A DNA stretch of 64,000 nucleotides. Origin: Lachnospiraceae bacterium (GTDB taxonomy: Bacteria; Bacillota; Clostridia; Lachnospirales; Lachnospiraceae). Within the stretch, counting starts at the first letter, position 1. Every line of letters begins with the position of its first letter. Shown in pieces: positions 42,489 to 52,029 of this stretch. Where the stretch lies: NCBI GenBank assembly GCA_017556805.1, contig JAFYMC010000035.1:151641-215640 (forward strand), given 5' to 3'. A program made the translations under genes and the position numbers. The notes below the pieces were generated by a model. The model saw nothing but the letters and a program-made list of their open reading frames with translations. It ran no database searches and was not told the origin of the DNA.

Positions 42489-43061
42489 CTACTGTGCCGC
42501 GCTCTTGGTACGTTCCAATAATGCCGCGTAAGCATCCGCCTTTGACATGGCCTCCAATACTTCACCGGACTGTAAGCTGTACATATTTCTGGAAGTGAAG
42601 GTTGCCACACGGATACGCTGTCCTTCATAAACAAACTGGAAATATACGTATCTTGTACCGCCTAACGGTCCCTTGATATAATCGGATTTGATTTCCGTAA
42701 TGTTCTTTGCGGAAACCGTCACAAACTTTGTCGGATTCAAGTAATAAATGTAACCGAGTCTGCCCGTTGCTTCATCAATCATTAAGATGGCATTGTTGGA
42801 AGTAAAGGTACTGCTGTTCTGAAAGGATAAGGCCTGTTCGTCCTTTTTTAACGTCTTTTTCATCAAACCGTTTGTAATGAAATTGGACTCAAAATGAGAA
42901 ACCAAGGCCACAATACCGATAATGAACACAAACACAAACATCACTCCGCCGAATCCTGCAAAATTTCCTCCGATGATTCCCATCATCAGACTGGCAAGCG
43001 CTGACACTCCCAATACACAGGCAATCACAATTAAAATATAACTCCAGTTTACTTTTTTCAT
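42489..43061 (-). CDS. small membrane protein with beta-rich cytoplasmic domain, paralog 2
   Basis: A 190-residue protein; the start at 43061 (MKKVNWSYILI) has AAGGAGAG about ten bases ahead. Two hydrophobic segments (about 6-30 and 34-54) precede a domain matching paralog 1: STFTSNNAILMIDEATGRLG, ITEIKSDYIKGPLGGTRYVY, FQFVYEGQRIRVATF and MYSLQSGEVLEAMSKADAYA. It leads the three-gene unit from the promoter at 43153-43181. Duplication is evident; the function is unknown. Confidence 0.75.
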   Translation of the reverse strand: MKKVNWSYILIVIACVLGVSALASLMMGIIGGNFAGFGGVMFVFVFIIGIVALVSHFESNFITNGLMKKTLKKDEQALSFQNSSTFTSNNAILMIDEATGRLGYIYYLNPTKFVTVSAKNITEIKSDYIKGPLGGTRYVYFQFVYEGQRIRVATFTSRNMYSLQSGEVLEAMSKADAYAALLERTKSAAQ

Positions 43062-43152
43062 TTTTCTTTCTCTCCTTAAACATTGAATATTTTTTGACAT
43101 GTGCACTCTCTGTCAGTATGATAGTATCACTTCGGATATATCAACTATCGTT

Positions 43153-43181
43153 ATAATACTATCATTTTGATAATATGTCAA
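43153..43181 (-). promoter_or_regulatory. sigma-A promoter of the small membrane protein operon with repeated TGATAG/CTATCA sites
   Basis: TTGACA (43176-43181) and TATTAT (43153-43158) are 17 bases apart. Around it (43115-43175) lie several short repeats of ATGATAG, TATCA, ACTATC and TTGATAA on both strands, which could bind a repressor such as a GntR-type protein; that is speculation. Confidence 0.7.
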
Positions 43182-43193
43182 GTACTTTTTTCA

Positions 43194-43230
43194 AAAAATT
43201 TAGGAAGTACCGAAAAAGCTCGATACTTCC
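43194..43230 (-). terminator. terminator of rapZ
   Basis: GGAAGTA (43203-43209) pairs with TACTTCC (43224-43230), extended by CGA/TCG, followed on the minus strand by AAATTTTTT. Confidence 0.75.
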
Positions 43231-43236
43231 TTGTTT

Positions 43237-44124
43237 TTAACGATTTTTCACTTCATGCTGATTCATACTCATATCCCGACAGGTCATTTTAACATTATCC
43301 CATTCCGCCGCAAATTCCTGCTGCATCCTGTAGGCAAATGCCGTGGAACGATGCTGTCCACCGGTACATCCGAAGGCCACTACTAACTGGGCCTTTCCTT
43401 CCTTTTCATACAGAGGCACCGAAAACTTTAATACTTCACGGATTCTGTCAAACAAGCCGTTTGCCTGTTCCGTGGAAAACACAAAATCCCGCACCTCTTC
43501 ATCCAAACCGGTGAGCACCCGAAGCCCTTCCTTGTAAAAAGGATTCGGCAGACAACGTACATCAAATACCAGATCCGCATCCGCCGGTATACCGTACTTA
43601 TAACCGAAGGACATGAAATGGAGCACCATGCCTCCCGCTTCCGTATCGGACTCCGTAAGCTCAATAATTTTCTCCCGTAACGCCGATGTCGCCAAATTTG
43701 ACGTATCAATAATGTAATCCGATGACTCCCGTACAGAACTCAATACCCGGCGTTCCTCCTTTAACGCAGAGGAGATGTCCGCCCGGTTCTCAAGGTTCAT
43801 GAGAGGATGAAGACGTCTGCTCTCCTTGTAACGTTTAATCAGCACAGAATCCTCACAGTCCAAAAACAGTACACGGACCGACACACCGCGGCGTTTTACC
43901 GCCTCCAGCGCCGAAAAGAAACTGTCGGAAATATCCCGGCTTCTGATATCTAACGTTACCGCCACCTTCTGCGAAAAGTCTTTGTTACTTTCCATCCAGC
44001 CGACGACGGAGGATAACAGCTTGACCGGAAGATTATCCAGGCAATAATACCCCAAATCCTCCAGAAAATCCACCGCCTTTGACTTTCCCGCACCGCTCAT
44101 ACCCGTTACGACAAATAGCTTCAT
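43237..44124 (-). CDS. rapZ: RNase adapter / nucleotide-binding protein RapZ (YvcJ)
   Basis: A 295-residue NTPase of the RapZ/YvcJ family. Walker A is TGMSGAGKSKAVDFLEDLG at the N-terminus, VRVLFLDCED is Walker B-like, and the C-terminal FGCTGGQHRS loop is the family signature. In E. coli it guides RNase E to small RNAs and senses glucosamine-6-phosphate. In Firmicutes it binds nucleotides and affects competence and cell wall, with a less clear mechanism. whiA and the gluconeogenesis factor yvcK, the usual partners, are not next to it here. Confidence 0.95.
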   Translation of the reverse strand: MKLFVVTGMSGAGKSKAVDFLEDLGYYCLDNLPVKLLSSVVGWMESNKDFSQKVAVTLDIRSRDISDSFFSALEAVKRRGVSVRVLFLDCEDSVLIKRYKESRRLHPLMNLENRADISSALKEERRVLSSVRESSDYIIDTSNLATSALREKIIELTESDTEAGGMVLHFMSFGYKYGIPADADLVFDVRCLPNPFYKEGLRVLTGLDEEVRDFVFSTEQANGLFDRIREVLKFSVPLYEKEGKAQLVVAFGCTGGQHRSTAFAYRMQQEFAAEWDNVKMTCRDMSMNQHEVKNR

Positions 44125-44135
44125 AAACCCTCCGT

Positions 44136-45356
44136 TTACTGATACATTGCCTTAGATGCCACTACATTCGGCTCGTAGCCTGCCTTTCTTAATGCGTTTA
44201 AAATCTTCTCCTTATGCTCCGGACCGAAGGCCTCCAGCGTAATGGTAAGCTCCACCGCACTGTTCCGGTTGATGCTGACAAACTGGTTGTGATCCAGACG
44301 AATAACGTTACCCTGATTCTCAGCGAGAATAGACGCTACATGCACCAGCTCACCCGGCTTATCCGGAAGTAATACGGAGAAGGTAAAGATACGTTCTCTG
44401 AAAATAAGTCCCTGCTGCACCACGGATGCCATGGTAATCACGTCCATGTTACCGCCGCTCATGATGGCAACCACCTTCTTATTCTGGCACTTGAGGCGCT
44501 TTAAGGCAGCTACGGTCAAAAGACCGGAATTCTCTACCACCATCTTATGATTCTCAATCATATCTAAGAAGCATACAATCAATTCCTTATCGGAAACCGT
44601 CATAATCTTATCTACGTTCTGCTGGATGTATGGGAAAATCTTGGTGCCCGGCGTCTTTACCGCAGTACCGTCCGCAATGGTATCCACACCCGGTAAGGTC
44701 ACAACTTCACCGGCCTTTAAGGAAGCCTTCATACAGCTTGCGCCCTCCGGCTCTACGCCGATGACCTTAATGTTCGGATTTAACATCTTTGCCAAGGTAG
44801 AAACACCGGCTAACAATCCGCCGCCGCCTACCGGAGCCAAAATAATATCTACTGTCGGAAGCTCCTTAAACAATTCCATGGCGATGGTACCCTGTCCCGT
44901 TGCCACGGTCTCATCATCAAACGGATGAATAAAGGTATAGCCATGCTCCTTCGCCAGCTTTAATGCGTATTCGCAAGCCTCGTCATATACATTGCCGTGC
45001 AATACCACTTCCGCACCGTAGCTCTTGGTACGGTTTACCTTAATGAGCGGTGTGGTGGTCGGCATAACAATCACTGCCTTACAGCCGTATTCCTTTGCCG
45101 CATAGGCAACACCCTGGGCATGATTTCCCGCAGATGCGGTAATTAATCCCTTGGCACGCTCCTCTTCGGATAAGGTGCTGATTTTATAGTAGGCACCACG
45201 AATCTTATAAGCGCCGGTCACCTGCATATTCTCCGGCTTTAAATATACCTTATTTCCGGTTAAATCGGAAAAGAAATTACTGTACACAAGCTTGGTCGGT
45301 GCTGTCACACGTTTTACGGCCTCGCAGGCTTCTTCAAAATGCTCCATTGTCATCAT
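44136..45356 (-). CDS. ilvA: threonine ammonia-lyase with ACT domain
   Basis: A PLP enzyme that deaminates threonine to 2-oxobutyrate. The 406 residues have the PLP Lys in TGAYKIRGAYYK (about 52), TASAGNHAQGVAYAAKEYG (about 89), the phosphate loop APVGGGGLLAG (about 185) and a C-terminal ACT-like domain (about 325-400, VLLPDKPGELVHVASILAEN). The length and single ACT suit the clostridial/TdcB-like branch, so it may serve isoleucine synthesis or threonine breakdown. No leader regulator is visible in the 20-base gap before it. Confidence 0.92.
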   Translation of the reverse strand: MMTMEHFEEACEAVKRVTAPTKLVYSNFFSDLTGNKVYLKPENMQVTGAYKIRGAYYKISTLSEEERAKGLITASAGNHAQGVAYAAKEYGCKAVIVMPTTTPLIKVNRTKSYGAEVVLHGNVYDEACEYALKLAKEHGYTFIHPFDDETVATGQGTIAMELFKELPTVDIILAPVGGGGLLAGVSTLAKMLNPNIKVIGVEPEGASCMKASLKAGEVVTLPGVDTIADGTAVKTPGTKIFPYIQQNVDKIMTVSDKELIVCFLDMIENHKMVVENSGLLTVAALKRLKCQNKKVVAIMSGGNMDVITMASVVQQGLIFRERIFTFSVLLPDKPGELVHVASILAENQGNVIRLDHNQFVSINRNSAVELTITLEAFGPEHKEKILNALRKAGYEPNVVASKAMYQ

Positions 45357-45376
45357 AATTTACAATCCTCCGTTTC

Positions 45377-46303
45377 TTACTCCCCGTCAAAAAGCGCATC
45401 CGTAAATGCCTTTGCATCAAACCGTTGCAAATCCTCAATCTGCTCTCCGACACATATATACTTCACCGGAATATTCATCTGGGACTGGATTGCCACTGCA
45501 ATACCGCCCTTTGCCGTTCCGTCCAGCTTCGTTAAAATAATACCGTCAATCTTTGCCGCCTCGTTAAACTCCTTGGCCTGAGCCAACGCATTCTGTCCCG
45601 TGGTACCGTCAAGAACAACCAACGTCTCACGGTATGCATCCGGATATTCTCGTTCAATAACACGGTCAATCTTCTTTAACTCTTCCATCAGGTTCTTCTT
45701 GTTATGAAGACGTCCTGCGGTATCGCAAAGAAGTATATCCGTCCCTCTGGCTTTTGCCGCCGTCAGCGCATCAAATACCACAGCCGCCGGGTCGGCCCCT
45801 TCCTTCTGGGAAATAATCTCCACGCCTGCTCTGTGGCTCCACTCGGTGAGCTGCTCCGCCGCCGCCGCACGGAACGTATCCGCCGCCGCTAAAAGCACCT
45901 TCTTACCGTCATTCTTCAACATGCCGGCCAGCTTTCCGATAGAAGTGGTCTTACCTACCCCGTTGACACCGATGACTAATACCACCGATTTGCGGTTTTC
46001 GAACTCGTAAGCCCCTTCCGGAACATTCATCTGCTCACAGATGCTCTCTTTTAAGAGTTCCTTACATTCTGCCGGATCCTTAATATGACGTTCCTTTACT
46101 TTTGCCTTTAAGTCGTCAATAACCGCTTCCGTGGTGGCCATGCCAAGATCCGCCATAATCAGAATCTCTTCCAGCTCTTCATAAAAATCATCATCGATTC
46201 CGGAAAAGCCGGAAAACAATGCCTCAAATCCGCCGGCAATTTGCTTTCTTGTCTTCGACAAGCCTGCCGCCAATCTACCGAAGAATCCCTTCTTTTCGCC
46301 CAT
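45377..46303 (-). CDS. ftsY: signal recognition particle receptor FtsY
   Basis: The SRP receptor GTPase that delivers ribosomes making membrane proteins to the translocon. The 308-residue form lacks the long acidic A domain of E. coli, as usual in Firmicutes. The N domain (about 1-95) leads to G1 GVNGVGKTTSIGKLAGML (about 114), DTFRAAAAEQLTEW, DTAGRLHNKKNLMEEL and TKLDGTAKGGIA, then GVGEQ-type closing CVGEQIEDLQRFD. It follows smc by 14 bases. Confidence 0.97.
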   Translation of the reverse strand: MGEKKGFFGRLAAGLSKTRKQIAGGFEALFSGFSGIDDDFYEELEEILIMADLGMATTEAVIDDLKAKVKERHIKDPAECKELLKESICEQMNVPEGAYEFENRKSVVLVIGVNGVGKTTSIGKLAGMLKNDGKKVLLAAADTFRAAAAEQLTEWSHRAGVEIISQKEGADPAAVVFDALTAAKARGTDILLCDTAGRLHNKKNLMEELKKIDRVIEREYPDAYRETLVVLDGTTGQNALAQAKEFNEAAKIDGIILTKLDGTAKGGIAVAIQSQMNIPVKYICVGEQIEDLQRFDAKAFTDALFDGE

Positions 46304-46317
46304 ATATACCCTCCTGT

Positions 46318-49300
46318 TTATGCATCCAGCTTATCCTCGATTAAGTTTACGGATACCAGTGTAGAGACACCCTTTTCCTGCATGGTAATACCGTACAGGG
46401 TATCCGCCGCCGCCATAGTACCGCGACGATGGGTAATTACGATAAACTGGGTATGTTTCGTTAGCTTGTGTAAGTAACCGGCATAACGTTTTACGTTAGA
46501 ATCGTCAAGCGCTGCCTCGATTTCGTCCAATAAACAGAACGGAGACGGTTTCAGATTCTGAATCGAAAACAATAACGCAATGGCGGTTAACGCCTTTTCT
46601 CCACCGGATAACTGCATCATGTTCTGCAGCTTCTTTCCCGGCGGCTGTGCATTAATACGCACGCCTGCGGTGAGAATATCTTCCTCCTCCTGTAACTCTA
46701 ACGTACCCTTACCGCCGCCGAACAGTTCACGGAATACCACATCAAACTGCTCCTTAATCTGCTCGAACTTCTCCTCGAACTGCACGCGCATCTTACCGTC
46801 CAGCTCCGAAATCATAGCTGACAACGTCTCTCCCGCCGTCACAAGGTCGTTTCGCTGTGCATCTAAGAAGGTAAAGCGCTCCATACAATCCCTGTATTCT
46901 TCGATGGCATTCACATTAACAGAACCGAGACCCTTAATCTTATTCTTTAATTCCTGGGTCTTCTTCTTTGCCTGCGGCAAACTGTCGAATTCGTCACTCT
47001 TTAACTCTGCCGCATCGGACAGGGTCATTTCGTACTCCTCCCACATATAAGCACACTGGGCCTCAATCTGCTCCTTTAACTTTTCCTTCTTATCCGTTAA
47101 ACGGAACAACTCCTTGTCAAGCTCTGCCTTACGCTCCGCCAAGGTCTCTCTCTTTGTAAACAAGCCCTTATGCTTTGCGGTAGCCTCCTCGCGGCGCTTT
47201 GTAATATCCTCGGCTTCCTTTTCGATGCCGCCGCACAACTTGTACAACGTCTCGATTTCCTGTCTGGTCCGTTCGATGAGGGTCTCCTTTTCGGTCACCG
47301 CATCCACGGCTCCCGCGCCTTCATCGCTTAACTGGCTCTCCTCTCCGGCCAGCTTTGCAAGCTCTCCTTCAATACGGGCAATATTCTCTTCCAGATAATG
47401 ACTGCTCTGCTTTACGGTACCCAGCTCCATACGAAGGCTCTCGCCCTTTTCCAACGCATACTGCTCTAAGCGGCGTTCCTCCTCCAAATGATGGGCACAT
47501 TCCTCGATACAGGTATCGTTACGCTTGCTGTCTTCTTCGTTTTCACGAAGTGCCTGCTCCATCTTTTCGATGTTCTCGGTAAGCTCCTTCTCCTGTACTT
47601 CGATTTCCATAAGCTCCTTGTGAATCTCGTCATAGGAAGAAATATGTTCCTGCGCCTCCGCTTCGATACGGTCAAGCTCCAGTTTCGCGGTGTTCTGTAA
47701 TAAGAACTCCTCCTGCAGGGCTGCCTTGGACTCTTCCAAACGCTTGCTGATTTCTTCACGGGAAATCCGGAGGGTATTTCTGCGCTCCTCCATGGAAGCC
47801 AGACGCTCTCCCAGCTCTTCGACACGCTTCTGCGCCTCGTCCACCTCACGACGTCTTCCCAAAAGGTTACTTGCGTTCTTATAGGCACCACCGGAAATGG
47901 AGCCTCCCGGATTTAACTGCTCGCCCTCTAAGGTAACGATTCGTAAGGAATATTTATATTTCTTTGCTAACTGTAATGCATTATCAATGGTGTCCGCCAC
48001 CACAATTCTTCCCAACAAGAAATTAATTACGGATTGGAACCGAGACTCTGTATCCACCAAATCCGCCGCATAGCCGATAACGCCCCGTTCTTTCCGCACA
48101 TCCTCGGAAGCACCGCCCCGCTCCTTTACCGAATCTAACGGCAAAAATGTAGCACGTCCGGCCTTATTCTGCTTTAAGAACTGCACCATACGCTTTGCGG
48201 TGGCTTCCGAATCGGTAACGATATTCTGGATATTACCGCCAAGCGCCGTCTCAATGGCCGTCTCATACTGCTTTTCTACTTCAAAAATATCCGCCACAAC
48301 GCCGATAATGCCTGGCTCTCTGTCCTTCTGCTCCATAACACGACGAATACCGCCGCTATAGCCGTCATAACGCTCGGAAATGTTTCTTAAGGACTCTGCT
48401 CTGGACTGCTCGCGGATACATTCTCTCTGGGTCTGCTCATAGGACTCACGGATACGGTTTAGCTCCTCGCGAATCTTTGTCAGTTCCGCCTCATCCGCAC
48501 GATTTCCGGATAAACGCTCGGAAATCTTATCAGAAATCTCTTCTAATTTCTTTCTGCCTTCCTCCACCGCAGACTCTGCCGCAGACTTATCGGTCTCATT
48601 CTTCAGAACCTTCTGGGTCAAGGTAGCCTTCTTAATCTGATTCTGCTCCTTAATGGTCCGGTAACGCTGCACATTCGTATTGATGGTACCGTTTTCGGAA
48701 AGCAAACGGTATACATCCGCATTCCGGTTCTCCAACTCATTGGCATAGCCGTTGATACGCTCTCTGATTTCCTCTAATTCTCTGTCGGCCTCTTCCTTCG
48801 TATCTTCTAACTTGTACAACTTTTGATCGATATCGGACTTTTCTTTTTTGTAACGAGCCAGTTCGTTGTGCTTCTCTTCCCGCTCCTTTTCTACTACGCT
48901 CTTACGTTCCTTTACATGGGTCTCGCCCACACGGATGGTAGCAATCTGCTCCATCAAGAGCTTGATTTCACTCTCGTTCTTCTGAATATCCAGCTGTAAT
49001 TCATTCTTCCGGGCCGCATTGTCCGCCAAAAGCTCTGTTAAAGCCTCCGACTCCTGTTCCAGACGCTCGTAGTCCTCTTTGCTGCTTTCGTATTCCTTTG
49101 AGGTCTCATCAAAGTCATTCTGAACAATGGAAAGCTTCTCATCCAGATCCTTTTCCGCAGCTTCCTGCTTTTCCTGCTCTAATAAGAATGCATTTACTTC
49201 TACCTGTTTTAACTCATCCTTTAAGCGTAAATACTCTCTTGCCGCCGTCTGCTGCTTCTCAAGAGGCCCTAACTGCTTCTCGATTTCCGACAAAATGTCG

Positions 49301-49875
49301 GTAATACGGGAAAGATTTAACTTTTCCTCCTCTAACTGCTTTTCCGCAGCAGCCTTACGCTTTTTATACTTTACAATACCGGCCGCCTCATCAAAAAGCT
49401 CACGACGCTCCTCCGGTTTACCGCTTAATATCTTATCAATCTGACCCTGTCCGATAATGGAATAGCCTTCCTTACCGATACCGGTATCCAAAAACAACTC
49501 CTGCACATCACGAAGACGACAATTATTGCCGTTCATCAGATATTCGCTCTCACCGGAACGGTACACACGTCTTGCCACCGTTACCTCGTCGTACTCAATG
49601 GGAAGCTTGTGGTCGGAATTATCCAACGTAATGGCCACATATGCATAGCCCTGCGGCTTACGCATCTGGGTACCCGCGAAAATAACGTCCTGCATGGAAC
49701 TTCCGCGCAGCTGCTTTGCGCTTTGTTCACCCAGAACCCAGCGTACCGCATCAGCCACATTACTCTTACCGGAACCGTTCGGTCCCACAATTCCCGTAAT
49801 ACCGTCATGGAACTCAAACAATATTTTATTGGCGAAGGACTTAAAGCCCTGTACCTCAATACTCTTTAAATACAT
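46318..49875 (-). CDS. smc: chromosome segregation protein SMC
   Basis: The condensin ATPase, 1185 residues. Walker A is GPNGSGKSNVADAVRWVLG (about 32). Two long coiled coils (about 165-500 and 660-1010) flank a hinge at about 515-640 (GVVADIFEVEKQYETAIETA). The C-terminal head has the signature QLSGGEKALTAIALLFSIQ (about 1090) and Walker B PFCLLDEIEAALDDSN. The partners scpA and scpB are not in the window. It sits in the standard rnc-smc-ftsY order. Confidence 0.98.
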   Translation of the reverse strand: MYLKSIEVQGFKSFANKILFEFHDGITGIVGPNGSGKSNVADAVRWVLGEQSAKQLRGSSMQDVIFAGTQMRKPQGYAYVAITLDNSDHKLPIEYDEVTVARRVYRSGESEYLMNGNNCRLRDVQELFLDTGIGKEGYSIIGQGQIDKILSGKPEERRELFDEAAGIVKYKKRKAAAEKQLEEEKLNLSRITDILSEIEKQLGPLEKQQTAAREYLRLKDELKQVEVNAFLLEQEKQEAAEKDLDEKLSIVQNDFDETSKEYESSKEDYERLEQESEALTELLADNAARKNELQLDIQKNESEIKLLMEQIATIRVGETHVKERKSVVEKEREEKHNELARYKKEKSDIDQKLYKLEDTKEEADRELEEIRERINGYANELENRNADVYRLLSENGTINTNVQRYRTIKEQNQIKKATLTQKVLKNETDKSAAESAVEEGRKKLEEISDKISERLSGNRADEAELTKIREELNRIRESYEQTQRECIREQSRAESLRNISERYDGYSGGIRRVMEQKDREPGIIGVVADIFEVEKQYETAIETALGGNIQNIVTDSEATAKRMVQFLKQNKAGRATFLPLDSVKERGGASEDVRKERGVIGYAADLVDTESRFQSVINFLLGRIVVADTIDNALQLAKKYKYSLRIVTLEGEQLNPGGSISGGAYKNASNLLGRRREVDEAQKRVEELGERLASMEERRNTLRISREEISKRLEESKAALQEEFLLQNTAKLELDRIEAEAQEHISSYDEIHKELMEIEVQEKELTENIEKMEQALRENEEDSKRNDTCIEECAHHLEEERRLEQYALEKGESLRMELGTVKQSSHYLEENIARIEGELAKLAGEESQLSDEGAGAVDAVTEKETLIERTRQEIETLYKLCGGIEKEAEDITKRREEATAKHKGLFTKRETLAERKAELDKELFRLTDKKEKLKEQIEAQCAYMWEEYEMTLSDAAELKSDEFDSLPQAKKKTQELKNKIKGLGSVNVNAIEEYRDCMERFTFLDAQRNDLVTAGETLSAMISELDGKMRVQFEEKFEQIKEQFDVVFRELFGGGKGTLELQEEEDILTAGVRINAQPPGKKLQNMMQLSGGEKALTAIALLFSIQNLKPSPFCLLDEIEAALDDSNVKRYAGYLHKLTKHTQFIVITHRRGTMAAADTLYGITMQEKGVSTLVSVNLIEDKLDA

Positions 49876-49904
49876 ATCCCGTCTCCCGTTCTTTTGTCTT
49901 TGAC

Positions 49905-50597
49905 TTATCCCTGTAATTTTAAAATACTGCGATAAGCCGCCTCCTGCTCCGCCGCCTTCTTTGTCTTGCCTTCTCCTTCCGCCAACACGGTTTCATCCAG
50001 ACATGCACATACCGTAAAACGTTTCATATGCTCCGGTCCCGTTTCGGAAATCAGACGATAGGACAGCGTCCCCTTATGTCCGCTTTGAATCAATTCCTGT
50101 AAGATGGTCTTACTATCACAAAAGAGCTTCCGTTTCTCCACATCGGACAATACCGTACGCTCCACAAACTCTTTCGCATTAGTAAAGCCACCATCTAAAT
50201 AAATCGCGCCGATGACAGCCTCAAACGCATCGGACAAGATAGAATTGCGCTCCCGTCCGCCGGTGGTTTCTTCCCCCTTACCGAGAAGTAAAAAGCTACC
50301 CAGATCAATTTCCTTCGCACACTGAGCAAGCGTAGGTTCGCACACCAGACTGGCACGAAGCTTCGTCAGTTCTCCCTCCGGCATCTGTGGATGATTCTTG
50401 TACAGGCTTTCACTGGAAATCATTTCAAGAACCGCATCCCCCAAAAATTCCAGGCGCTCGTTATTACCTTCTCTCTTTAAATGATGCTCGTTGGCATAGG
50501 AACTGTGGGTCAGAGCATGACCTAACAATTCTTCCTTTAAAAAGCGGTATCCGAGCCGCCTTTGAAGCTCAATTAACCTATTCTCTTCCGTCATCAT
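49905..50597 (-). CDS. rnc: ribonuclease III
   Basis: A double-strand-specific endonuclease for rRNA and mRNA processing, 230 residues. The catalytic domain has NERLEFLGDAVLEMISSESL (about 43) and DAFEAVIGAIYLDGG (about 116) with the metal-binding Glu and Asp residues. The dsRNA-binding domain spans about 158-229 (KTILQELIQSGHKGTLSYRL). The start is MMTEENRL. It lies between acpP and smc. It would also be the natural enzyme to destroy a toxin-antitoxin RNA duplex such as the one predicted near 1.1 kb. Confidence 0.97.
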   Translation of the reverse strand: MMTEENRLIELQRRLGYRFLKEELLGHALTHSSYANEHHLKREGNNERLEFLGDAVLEMISSESLYKNHPQMPEGELTKLRASLVCEPTLAQCAKEIDLGSFLLLGKGEETTGGRERNSILSDAFEAVIGAIYLDGGFTNAKEFVERTVLSDVEKRKLFCDSKTILQELIQSGHKGTLSYRLISETGPEHMKRFTVCACLDETVLAEGEGKTKKAAEQEAAYRSILKLQG

Positions 50598-50651
50598 CCG
50601 ACCCCTTCTCCTTTCTTCCTATTCCTTGTATCATACGTAACAAATGAACAA

Positions 50652-50670
50652 GGGTGTCGTGGCGACACCC
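50652..50670 (-). terminator. terminator-like hairpin after acpP
   Basis: A perfect 8-bp stem, GGGTGTCG and CGACACCC around a 3-base loop, is followed on the minus strand by TTGTTCATTTG. It probably trims transcription between acpP and rnc. Confidence 0.55.
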
Positions 50671-50692
50671 CCTAATTCCTATCGGCAATTTC

Positions 50693-50923
50693 CTAATTCA
50701 GGGCACTCTTAATCTGCTCAACCGCATCCGCAACGGTAACAATACCCTCTGCCGCCTCATTTGCGATTTCGATGTCAAACTCTTCTTCGATACCCATCAG
50801 AATCTGAAATACATCTAACGAATCAGCGCCCAAATCATCCACAAAGGTAGTCTCCATTGTAATCTCCTCTGCGTCAACATTTAATACCTCGCTGATTATT
50901 TTCTGTAATTTCTCGAATTCCAT
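50693..50923 (-). CDS. acpP: acyl carrier protein
   Basis: Carries growing acyl chains in fatty acid synthesis. The 76-residue acidic helical protein has the phosphopantetheine site GADSLDVFQILMGIEEEF with Ser about 37. It follows plsX, which uses acyl-ACP, by 15 bases. Confidence 0.97.
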   Translation of the reverse strand: MEFEKLQKIISEVLNVDAEEITMETTFVDDLGADSLDVFQILMGIEEEFDIEIANEAAEGIVTVADAVEQIKSALN

Positions 50924-50938
50924 GATTCTATCTCCTTT

Positions 50939-51952
50939 CTATGCTTCATTTACTAAAATACTGTCTTTGATTTTTTCGTTAATGTTCTGCTCTTTAAATG
51001 AAATACACTGCAAAATGGAGTTCTTTATCTCGTCCGACTTGGAATTGCCGTGGCTCTTAACCACAAGCCCCTTTAAGCCCAACATCGGCGCACCGCCGAA
51101 CTGAGACGAATCTAAATCCTTCAAAGTCTCCTTTAATGCCGGTTTTATCAAAAGCGCACCGATTTTACTGCGCAGTGTACTCATCATTCCTTCCTTAATC
51201 TTACCCATTAAGGTCTTAGCCATACCCTCGTACAGCTTTAAGATAACATTACCGACAAACGCCTCGCAAACAACAACATCCGCATAACCTGCCGGAATCT
51301 CTCTTGCCTCGATACTGCCGATAAAGTTAATCTCGTTACAATTCTTAAGTAACGGGAAAGTCTCCTTTACAAGAGCATTTCCCTTCTCCTCTTCTGCACC
51401 GATATTGACGATTGCAACACGAGGATTCTTGATACCGATGACATGTTCCATATAAACAGAACCCATCTTCGCAAACTGAACCAAATGAGACGAACGGGCA
51501 TCTACATTAGCTCCGCAGTCAATGAGAAGCGATACCCCCTTCGCCGTCGGAAGTAACGGTGCAAGCGGCGGACGTTCCACTCCCGGAAGTCTGCCTACAA
51601 TAAGCTGTGCCCCTACCAACACTGCCCCGGTGCTTCCTGCAGATACAAAAGCATCTGCCTCATTATTCTTTACCAAAGTCATTGCCTTTACGATGGAGGA
51701 ATCCTTTTTCCGACGCACTGCCATAACAGGTGCTTCCTCATTGGTAATCTCTTCCTCTGCATGTACTACGGTAATTCGTTCCTTATCATAAGTATACTGT
51801 TGTAACTGTTCCAGAATAACCTGTTCCTTGCCGACTAACACGACACTGACACGCTTATCCTCGTTTACTGCACGTACAGCCCCCTTTATTACCTCTGCCG
51901 GAGCGTTATCTCCGCCCATGGCATCCACGGCAACTTTCACCATTGTCTGCAT
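50939..51952 (-). CDS. plsX: phosphate acyltransferase PlsX
   Basis: Makes acyl-phosphate from acyl-ACP for phospholipid synthesis. The 337-residue protein has VKVAVDAMGGDNAPAEVIKG at the N-terminus, SAGSTGAVLVGAQLIVGRL (about 100) and the C-terminal GAPMLGLKGLVVKSHGNS, all family motifs. The start at 51952 (MQTMVKVAVD) is 11 bases after AAAGGAG; an ATG three codons later is the alternative. It is first in plsX-acpP-rnc-smc-ftsY and has the promoter at 51985-52013. Confidence 0.96.
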   Translation of the reverse strand: MQTMVKVAVDAMGGDNAPAEVIKGAVRAVNEDKRVSVVLVGKEQVILEQLQQYTYDKERITVVHAEEEITNEEAPVMAVRRKKDSSIVKAMTLVKNNEADAFVSAGSTGAVLVGAQLIVGRLPGVERPPLAPLLPTAKGVSLLIDCGANVDARSSHLVQFAKMGSVYMEHVIGIKNPRVAIVNIGAEEEKGNALVKETFPLLKNCNEINFIGSIEAREIPAGYADVVVCEAFVGNVILKLYEGMAKTLMGKIKEGMMSTLRSKIGALLIKPALKETLKDLDSSQFGGAPMLGLKGLVVKSHGNSKSDEIKNSILQCISFKEQNINEKIKDSILVNEA

Positions 51953-51984
51953 TCTACCGAAAACTCCTTTCATATCTATAAATC

Positions 51985-52013
51985 ACTATACTAAATCTCT
52001 CTTTAAAAATCAA
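51985..52013 (-). promoter_or_regulatory. sigma-A promoter of the plsX operon
   Basis: TTGATT (52008-52013) and TATAGT (51985-51990) are 17 bases apart. No FapR-type palindrome is evident. Confidence 0.75.
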
Positions 52014-52029
52014 CAGAAATTTGAAAAAA

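Noticed and set aside
45357-45376. T-box or other leader riboswitch ahead of ilvA
   Set aside because: Only 20 bases separate ilvA from ftsY; no leader structure fits.
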